Below are positions 33,088 through 38,160 of a stretch of 38,160 bases of DNA, one piece after another. How positions within the stretch are numbered: position 1 is the first letter of the stretch; each line of letters begins with the position of its first letter. Location: the NCBI GenBank assembly GCA_936928855.1, contig CAKZHZ010000017.1, forward strand, positions 1 to 38,160. Reading direction: 5' to 3'. The notes below the pieces were generated by a model. That model worked only from the letters and a program-made list of their open reading frames with translations, had not been told where the DNA came from and searched no databases. This DNA comes from an uncultured Polycyclovorans sp. GTDB taxonomy: Bacteria > Pseudomonadota > Gammaproteobacteria > Nevskiales > Nevskiaceae. The translations under genes and the position numbers were made by a program.

Positions 33088-33993
33088 TTGAGCGTTGCCG
33101 CCGAAACCCGTGCCGTGCTGTTCGCCGACCTCGTGGGGAGCACGGCCGCCTATGAGCGCATGGGCAATCATGCCGCCAAGGATGCGGTGGACCGCCGGCT
33201 GCAGGCGCTCAAGCGCGCCGTGCATCAACACCATGGCCTGGTCATCAAGAGCCTCGGCGACGCCATCCTGGCCTGTTTCAATCACGCTGACCACGCCGCT
33301 GCCGCCGCGCTCAAGATGCAGGCCGATGTGGTCAATGACATGGCGGCGGGTACCGGGATCTTCAATCTGCGCATCGGCTTCCACCTCGGTGATGTGCTGT
33401 TTGACGCCACCGATATCTTTGGTGATGCGGTCAATGTGGCGGCGCGCATCACCGATGCCGCGCGTGCCGGCCAGATCCTCACCAGCGGCGAGACCGTGGC
33501 CCGGCTGGGCGGTCTGCATCTGGGGCGCGCCCGGGCTTTCGACCATGTGCGGCTCAAGGGCAAGACCGATCCGGTTCATCTCTACGAGGTGGTCTGGGAG
33601 CAGGAGGAGGAGGTCACCCGCATGGCCAACGGCCCCGGCCTGCGACCGGAAGGGATGACACTGCCCGACCACCATCACCTGAATCTGGTGCTGGGGGATC
33701 GCCATCTGCGGTTTGCACCGGCCCGCTTGCCGGTCAGCCTGGGGCGCGACGGCGCCTGCGACCTGCCGGTGGACCACCCGCTGGCCTCACGCCGTCATGC
33801 GCAGTGCGAATACCTGCGGGGCAAGTTCGTGTTTTCCGATCACAGCACCAACGGCAGTTTCGTCACCGGCGAGGACGGACGCGAAGTGTTTTTGCGGCGC
33901 GAAAGCATGCCGCTGGTGGGCCGCGGCGTGATCAGCCTGGGCTGCCCGCTGCGCGAGCAGTCCGGGCCGGTACTGCGATTCCAGGTGGAGTGA
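33088..33993 (+). CDS. class III adenylate/guanylate cyclase fused to FHA domain
   Basis: The 301-aa protein has an N-terminal class III cyclase domain with metal-binding Asp14 (F-A-D-L-V-G-S-T) and Asp58 (S-L-G-D-A), nucleotide-specifying Lys54, and transition-state Asn116/Arg120 (D-A-V-N-V-A-A-R), so it appears catalytically competent. Residues ~205-300 form an FHA domain (LGRDGACDLPV, ASRRHAQCEY, SDHSTNGSFV), which binds phosphothreonine. A TTG at 33088 with GGGA seven bases upstream is taken as start; the ATG at 33043 lies inside a TATGAT -10-like hexamer. It is divergent from a Ser/Thr kinase gene, which suggests kinase-controlled cAMP or cGMP synthesis. Confidence 0.87.
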   Translation: MSVAAETRAVLFADLVGSTAAYERMGNHAAKDAVDRRLQALKRAVHQHHGLVIKSLGDAILACFNHADHAAAAALKMQADVVNDMAAGTGIFNLRIGFHLGDVLFDATDIFGDAVNVAARITDAARAGQILTSGETVARLGGLHLGRARAFDHVRLKGKTDPVHLYEVVWEQEEEVTRMANGPGLRPEGMTLPDHHHLNLVLGDRHLRFAPARLPVSLGRDGACDLPVDHPLASRRHAQCEYLRGKFVFSDHSTNGSFVTGEDGREVFLRRESMPLVGRGVISLGCPLREQSGPVLRFQVE

Positions 33994-36138
33994 TCAGCCG
34001 GGCGGGGGCGTGCCTGCCGAGCCACCGGCATCCGGCTTGGGCTCGGCGCGGGCCTCGGTCTTCGCGTCGGTTCGGGTCGGCTGCGACTTGGCGGCGGCCG
34101 GTGCCTCGGGGTCCGGTCGCGGGTCGGGCGGCGGCCAGATGAAGCGCTGCGGCGCCCGCAGCAATTGCCCGAGCAGCAGCCGCAGCAGACGGCCGGTCTG
34201 ATCGAACTCGACGCCCTGGGCACGCATTGCCACCACCAGTGCCAGCGAGAAACTCACCCCGAGATTGAGCGCCCCGATCACCGCGATGCCGGTGGCGGCC
34301 CGGGCCCAGTCGATGGCGGCCAGCGGCTCGGCCAGGCCCATCGCCGCGTACACCGTGTTGGCGGTCGAGAAGGTGACGTGCAGGGTGTCCAGTGGCAGGC
34401 CGAGGATCTTGCCCAGGGCGCCGGTGGAGCCCAGCATGATGCCGAAATAGAAGCTGCCGGCGATGGCCCCGAGGTTGGCCTCCACCCAGCCGGCGAAGCG
34501 TTGCGTCAGCCGTGCCCCCAGCAGGCGACGCAGCCCCCGCAGCTGGGCCAGCCGTTGCGGGATGCGGTCGTAGGCGGCGCGATTGTCGTAGTAGCCGGAG
34601 ATCAGCCCGCTGAGAAACAGCCAGAGGCCGGTGATGGCCGCCCACAGCCAGGTGGTCCAGGCCAGCGGGTCGATCTGGTGCAGCAGGTAGTCCGCCTTTT
34701 CCGGCGTGACGTAGGGGTCGGCGGTCTGCATCAGGTAGGCGATCGACAGCACGATGGGCAGCGGGATCACCATCGCGAAATTGCCGAACAGGGCGACGAA
34801 CTGACTGCGCAGGGTGCGCACGATGATCTCCGCCAGGCCTTCCAGCCGGTCCTTGCCCTCACGCGGGTCCATGCTCTGCGCGATGCGGTTGGCGGTCATC
34901 GCCGGCTGTTTGGTGGCCAGGGCCCAGTGGCAGATGCTCATCAGCACGAAGCCGCCGGCATAGAGCGCTGAATACCGCAGCGCTTCGACAAAGGGGGCGT
35001 ACTCGCCGTGGCTCATGCTGATCTTGGCAAAAGCCATCAGCGCCACCAGGAAGCCGGCGCCGATGGCGGCACGGAACAGGCCGAAGTACTCGCCACGGTT
35101 GTTGGTGATGTAGGCCTCGCCGGTCTTGCCGGCATGACCGGTGATGCGCTTGGCGAGCAGCTCGCTGGTCTGACGGAACAGGTCGCGCACGCTGTTGCGC
35201 CGGTTGTTGGCCTCCACCAGCGCCAGGAACAGCGTGACCGCCTGTTCGTTGCGCAGGGCCGGCGGCGCCTCCAGCAGGCACATCAGCTCGGCGAAGCGGT
35301 CGATGCTCTGCTCCAGCCGCACCAGCAGGGTGGTGAGGCTGACACTGGCGCCGGTCTTGGCGGCCTGTTTGCGGATCTTGGCGATGATCTCGGTGCACTG
35401 CGTCATCAGCACGTCGATCTGCTTGCCGTCGATGGCGTGCTCGCGCTTGTCGGTCACCGCCCGCCGCCATTCGTCGACGAAGGCGCGCATCTCTGCGTTC
35501 TGCGTCAGAAAGGGCGACTCGTGACGTTCGATGGCGGCGTGATTGCGCACCAGCTCCGGTTCCAGGCCGATGCTGGTGATGCGATAGCTGAGCACCTCCA
35601 TGGCGGCAACGATCTGCTGCCCGAGCTTGCGCTTCTCGGCCGCATGGCCGGTTTCGAAGTCCAGGGCATTGACCAGATCCAGCCAGGCCTCGTGGCCGGC
35701 GGCACGCAGCCAGAGGTAATCCTCCTCGTGGTGAAAGATCAGGCTGAATACGTCCTTGAGATGATCCGTGTTGATCACGTCCGGCAGCAGGCGCTGCGAG
35801 ATCCGCCGGGAGAACGCCGTGGAGAAATCCACGCTGCTGAGAATGCCGGCGTCGGAAAACAGATGGATCGCCTGCTTCTCCGCCAGCAGCCACATCAGTG
35901 CGGCACGCAGCTTGGAGCGGGATTCCGGCTGGGCCCGCAGCAGGCCGGCCAGGGCCTGGAGGCGCGCGGCGGGTTGTTGGCGTTCCCGGCGGCGTGGCCG
36001 CAGCGCCCGCACCAGGGCCGCCAGGGCCGGCACCTGATCATCGCCCTCGGCCGTGGCCAGTCGTGCCAGATGGGGCTGCAGTTGCTGGCGCAGCAGGGCA
36101 TCCGGCGAAGGCGGCGGGGAACGTTTGAACAGGGGCAT
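33994..36138 (-). CDS. Gcr-type (SpecificRecomb family) large membrane protein
   Basis: The 714-aa protein matches the family named site-specific recombinase in databases. The N-terminal ~350 residues are soluble and helical (HLFSDAGILSSVDFSTAFSRR, YLWLRAAGHEAWLDLVNAL). The second half has about six membrane helices between residues ~352 and ~640, and the tail is Pro/Ala/Lys-rich. No tyrosine- or serine-recombinase catalytic motif is visible and the topology argues against a recombinase. Start: ATG at 36138 with CGGAG upstream; the longer open frame is non-coding. It abuts the cyclase-FHA gene tail to tail with no gap. Confidence 0.85.
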   Translation of the reverse strand: MPLFKRSPPPSPDALLRQQLQPHLARLATAEGDDQVPALAALVRALRPRRRERQQPAARLQALAGLLRAQPESRSKLRAALMWLLAEKQAIHLFSDAGILSSVDFSTAFSRRISQRLLPDVINTDHLKDVFSLIFHHEEDYLWLRAAGHEAWLDLVNALDFETGHAAEKRKLGQQIVAAMEVLSYRITSIGLEPELVRNHAAIERHESPFLTQNAEMRAFVDEWRRAVTDKREHAIDGKQIDVLMTQCTEIIAKIRKQAAKTGASVSLTTLLVRLEQSIDRFAELMCLLEAPPALRNEQAVTLFLALVEANNRRNSVRDLFRQTSELLAKRITGHAGKTGEAYITNNRGEYFGLFRAAIGAGFLVALMAFAKISMSHGEYAPFVEALRYSALYAGGFVLMSICHWALATKQPAMTANRIAQSMDPREGKDRLEGLAEIIVRTLRSQFVALFGNFAMVIPLPIVLSIAYLMQTADPYVTPEKADYLLHQIDPLAWTTWLWAAITGLWLFLSGLISGYYDNRAAYDRIPQRLAQLRGLRRLLGARLTQRFAGWVEANLGAIAGSFYFGIMLGSTGALGKILGLPLDTLHVTFSTANTVYAAMGLAEPLAAIDWARAATGIAVIGALNLGVSFSLALVVAMRAQGVEFDQTGRLLRLLLGQLLRAPQRFIWPPPDPRPDPEAPAAAKSQPTRTDAKTEARAEPKPDAGGSAGTPPPG

Positions 36139-36385
36139 GCCACTCCGGGGAGGCGTTGGGCCGGCGCACAGCATACCGGCGCGATGAGACAGGTGGGACA
36201 GCGTGGCGCATGCCCCCGGAGGCTGCCCTTGGCCGCGCAGACAGCGGCCGGATCGCGGTCGGCCGTGGTCATCACCTGCGCAGTCGATCACCGCCGGTCG
36301 ATGCCCTGATGACCGTCTTTTGCGCACCGGGTGTCCCGCCGGCGGGCAGGGCCGCGCACCGCCCCGGGGAAAAGGCGGTTTGCAC

Positions 36386-36400
36386 GCGCCAACTTGGCGC
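36386..36400. repeat. perfect palindrome of unknown role
   Basis: GCGCCAACTTGGCGC has 7-bp arms around one base. It lies ~195 bp before nrdA and ~250 bp before the Gcr-type gene. There is no T-run; an operator is possible. Confidence 0.45.
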
Positions 36401-36413
36401 ATCCATCCCCAAT

Positions 36414-36422
36414 TCATCCACA
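36414..36422 (+). promoter_or_regulatory. DnaA-box-like 9-mer
   Basis: TCATCCACA differs from the DnaA box TTATCCACA at one position. DnaA controls nrdA in E. coli, so a site ahead of nrdA makes sense, but a single 9-mer could be chance. Confidence 0.35.
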
Positions 36423-36451
36423 GGCTATGCACGGCTTTGGCACAGCGTTGA

Positions 36452-36467
36452 ACACAGAATGTTGGGG
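36452..36467. promoter_or_regulatory. NrdR box, distal
   Basis: ACACAGAATGTTGGGG matches about 11 of 16 positions of the NrdR consensus acaCwAtATaTwGtgt. It starts exactly 32 bp before the proximal box, the three-helical-turn spacing usual for paired NrdR boxes, and lies just upstream of the likely -35. Confidence 0.6.
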
Positions 36468-36483
36468 CTTGCGTCGGGTCCAG

Positions 36484-36499
36484 CCACTAGATATGGTTG
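36484..36499. promoter_or_regulatory. NrdR box, proximal
   Basis: CCACTAGATATGGTTG matches about 12 of 16 positions of the NrdR consensus. It overlaps the proposed -10 (TATGGT), the expected place for repression of a ribonucleotide reductase gene by NrdR-(d)ATP. Confidence 0.7.
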
Positions 36500-36580
36500 T
36501 GACACCCCGATGACCGCCGACGTGCAATGCGTCCCCGGACGGGCCGGCCAGTTCAGATAAATCATTTGGGAGAGTTCTCA

Positions 36581-38160
36581 ATGCAAGCCACCACCAACAG
36601 CCCGTCCAGCGGGAAGGCGTCTCATTCGCCCGCGCATGCGCCCGCGACGGGCACCGCCGAGTTGAGCGCCACCGCGCCCGGCGCCATCCGCGTCATCCGA
36701 CGCAACGGCAAGGTCACCGGTTTTGATGCCGGCAAGATCAGCATCGCCCTGACCAAGGCCTTCCTCGCCGTCGAAGGCGGGCAGGCTGCCGCCAGCGCCC
36801 GCGTGCGCGACATGGTCAAGGCCATCAGCGAGCAGGTGGTGCAGGCGCTGACCCGCCACCTGAGCGGCGGCGGCACCCTGCACATCGAAGACATCCAGGA
36901 CCAGGTGGAACTGGGCCTGATGCGTGCCGGTGAGCACAAGGTGGCGCGTGCGTACGTGATCTACCGCGAGGAGCAGGCCCGCAAGCGTGCCGCCGAGGCT
37001 GCCACCAAGGCGCCGGCCGCGCCCGCCGCGCCGACCCTGAGCGTGAAGCGCGATGACGGCACCGTGGTGCCGCTGGACGAAGCCCGCGTCCGCACCGTGG
37101 TGACCGAAGCCTGCGCCGGCCTCAGCGGCACGGTGGTGGACGAGATCGTCGCCGCCGCCCTGCGTGATCTGTACGACGGCATTCCCGAGGGCGAACTCTC
37201 CCAGGCCCTCACCCTGGCGGCCCGTGCGCGCATCGAGAAGGAACCCAACTACACCTACGTGTCCGCCCGCCTGCTGCTGGACGCGCTGCGCCACGAGGCG
37301 CTGAAGTTCCTCGACCAGCCGGAAAGCCGGCCCACCTTCGAGGAAATGAAGGCGGTGTACCCGGAGTACTTCCGTGCCTACATCCACAAGGCGGTGGCGC
37401 TGGAACTGCTGGACCCCAAGCTGGCCCTGTACGACCTCGATGCCCTGGGCAAGGCGCTGATTGCCGAGCGTGACGGCCAGTTCGACTACCTCGGCCTGCA
37501 GACGCTGTACGACCGTTACTTCATCCACAGCAACAAGATCCGCTTCGAGTTGCCGCAGGCGTTCTTCATGCGCGTGGCCATGGGCCTGGCCATGAACGAA
37601 GTGGAGCGCGAAGCCCGCGCCATCGAGTTCTACCAACTGCTGTCGTCCTTCGACTTCATGAGCAGCACGCCCACGCTGTTCAACAGCGGCACGCTGCGCT
37701 CGCAGTTGTCGAGCTGCTACCTGACCACCGTGCCGGACGACCTGGACGGCATCTACGAATCGATCAAGGAGAACGCGCTGCTGTCCAAGTTCGCCGGCGG
37801 CCTGGGCAACGACTGGACGCGCGTGCGCGCGCTCGGCAGCCACATCAAGGGCACCAATGGCGAATCGCAGGGCGTGGTGCCGTTCTTGAAAGTGGTCAAC
37901 GACACCGCCGTGGCCGTCAACCAGGGCGGCAAGCGCAAGGGCGCGGTCTGCGCCTACCTGGAGTCCTGGCACCTGGACGTCGAGGAGTTCCTGGAGCTGC
38001 GCAAGAACACCGGCGACGACCGCCGCCGCACCCACGACATGAACACCGCGAACTGGATTCCCGACCTGTTCATGAAGCGCGTGTTCGAGGACGGCGACTG
38101 GACCCTGTTCTCCCCGTCCGACGTGCCGGACCTGCACGACCTGACCGGCAAGGCCTTCGA
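36581..38160 (+). CDS. nrdA: class Ia ribonucleoside-diphosphate reductase alpha subunit, partial (3' end outside window)
   Basis: The first 526 codons are present with no stop. After a ~35-residue Ala/Ser-rich N-terminus there are two ATP-cone domains (about 36-130, IRVIRRNGKVTGFDAGKI; and about 152-240, LSVKRDDGTVVPLDEARV), as in Pseudomonas NrdA. Then comes the reductase barrel with the active-site cysteine Cys379 (Q-L-S-S-C-Y-L), SKFAGGLGNDWTRVR and the GGKRKGA loop. The other catalytic residues lie beyond the window. The enzyme reduces ribonucleoside diphosphates to deoxy forms with NrdB. The start has TGGGAGAG upstream and paired NrdR boxes ~80-130 bp before it. Confidence 0.97.
   Translation, partial: MQATTNSPSSGKASHSPAHAPATGTAELSATAPGAIRVIRRNGKVTGFDAGKISIALTKAFLAVEGGQAAASARVRDMVKAISEQVVQALTRHLSGGGTLHIEDIQDQVELGLMRAGEHKVARAYVIYREEQARKRAAEAATKAPAAPAAPTLSVKRDDGTVVPLDEARVRTVVTEACAGLSGTVVDEIVAAALRDLYDGIPEGELSQALTLAARARIEKEPNYTYVSARLLLDALRHEALKFLDQPESRPTFEEMKAVYPEYFRAYIHKAVALELLDPKLALYDLDALGKALIAERDGQFDYLGLQTLYDRYFIHSNKIRFELPQAFFMRVAMGLAMNEVEREARAIEFYQLLSSFDFMSSTPTLFNSGTLRSQLSSCYLTTVPDDLDGIYESIKENALLSKFAGGLGNDWTRVRALGSHIKGTNGESQGVVPFLKVVNDTAVAVNQGGKRKGAVCAYLESWHLDVEEFLELRKNTGDDRRRTHDMNTANWIPDLFMKRVFEDGDWTLFSPSDVPDLHDLTGKAF

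Larger units (their letters stand above)
36139..36580. other. 442-bp divergent intergenic region with regulatory sites
   Basis: The region separates the divergent Gcr-type gene and nrdA. Open frames here have no ribosome site or family-like sequence, so no gene is called. It holds a palindrome (36386-36400), a DnaA-box-like 9-mer (36414-36422), two NrdR-like boxes (36452-36467, 36484-36499) and a possible nrdA promoter TTGCGT (36469-36474), 17-bp spacer, TATGGT (36492-36497). Confidence 0.7.

Noticed and set aside
33994..36138. Gcr-type gene as evidence of a mobile element
   Set aside because: Despite its database name there is no recombinase motif, no terminal repeats and no cargo genes; base composition is like its neighbours.

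Overview
The window is compact, very GC-rich (roughly two thirds G+C by eye) chromosomal DNA. The suggested host is a gammaproteobacterium. Supporting signs are a class Ia NrdA with two N-terminal ATP-cones preceded by NrdR-like boxes, SoxR with an almost canonical SoxR box, DUF2970 and Gcr-type membrane proteins, and many acyl-CoA and ester-hydrolase genes. The gene mix recalls lipid- or hydrocarbon-using groups such as Nevskiales/Solimonadaceae, but that placement is a low-confidence inference. I see no tRNA, rRNA, insertion sequence, phage gene, CRISPR array or integron.

Layout. (1) 51-3546, minus: a GNAT acetyltransferase, an alpha/beta-hydrolase-like lipoprotein whose nucleophile position is Gly, and a MocR (GntR plus aminotransferase) regulator. 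(2) 3633-5939, plus, divergent from that MocR: PaaI-type thioesterase, cupin, branched-chain-type aminotransferase and a DUF1330 protein, mostly joined by ATGA overlaps. (3) 5923-10197, minus: GST, AlkB-like dioxygenase, long crotonase, SnoaL-like protein and a second MocR. (4) 10295-12488, plus, divergent from the second MocR: DUF2970 membrane protein, diheme cytochrome c and triheme cytochrome c. The two MocR promoter regions share a related 29-bp palindromic element. (5) 12569-13834: subtilisin-like lipoprotein protease.

(6) 13877-16857: soxR, a SoxR-box promoter with a 19-bp spacer, an FMN reductase and an ABC exporter, which together look like a small redox-stress/efflux unit. (7) 16863-18908: a tiny membrane ORF, an M14-type zinc peptidase and an alpha/beta hydrolase. 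(8) 18974-24037: an acyl-CoA carboxylation operon (crotonase, TetR, biotin carboxylase, separate biotin carrier, carboxyltransferase) behind a perfect palindrome. (9) 24092-28703: an HSL-type esterase, a lipoprotein lipase, an FAD ferredoxin reductase and a beta-lactamase-fold hydrolase. (10) 28739-31756: a MacB-like ABC ATPase with two FtsX-type permeases.

(11) 31746-33993: a membrane-anchored Ser/Thr kinase divergent from a class III nucleotide cyclase fused to an FHA domain, a possible kinase/phosphopeptide-reader pair. (12) 33994-36138: a large Gcr-type membrane protein (the so-called site-specific recombinase family). (13) A 442-bp intergenic region with two NrdR-like boxes 32 bp apart, a DnaA-box-like 9-mer and a palindrome, followed by nrdA, which runs off the right edge.

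The parts most worth a second look are the shared MocR element and the uncharacterised thioesterase-cupin-aminotransferase operon, the cyclase-FHA/kinase pair, the split acyl-CoA carboxylase operon with its own TetR and palindrome, and the SoxR reductase-exporter unit.
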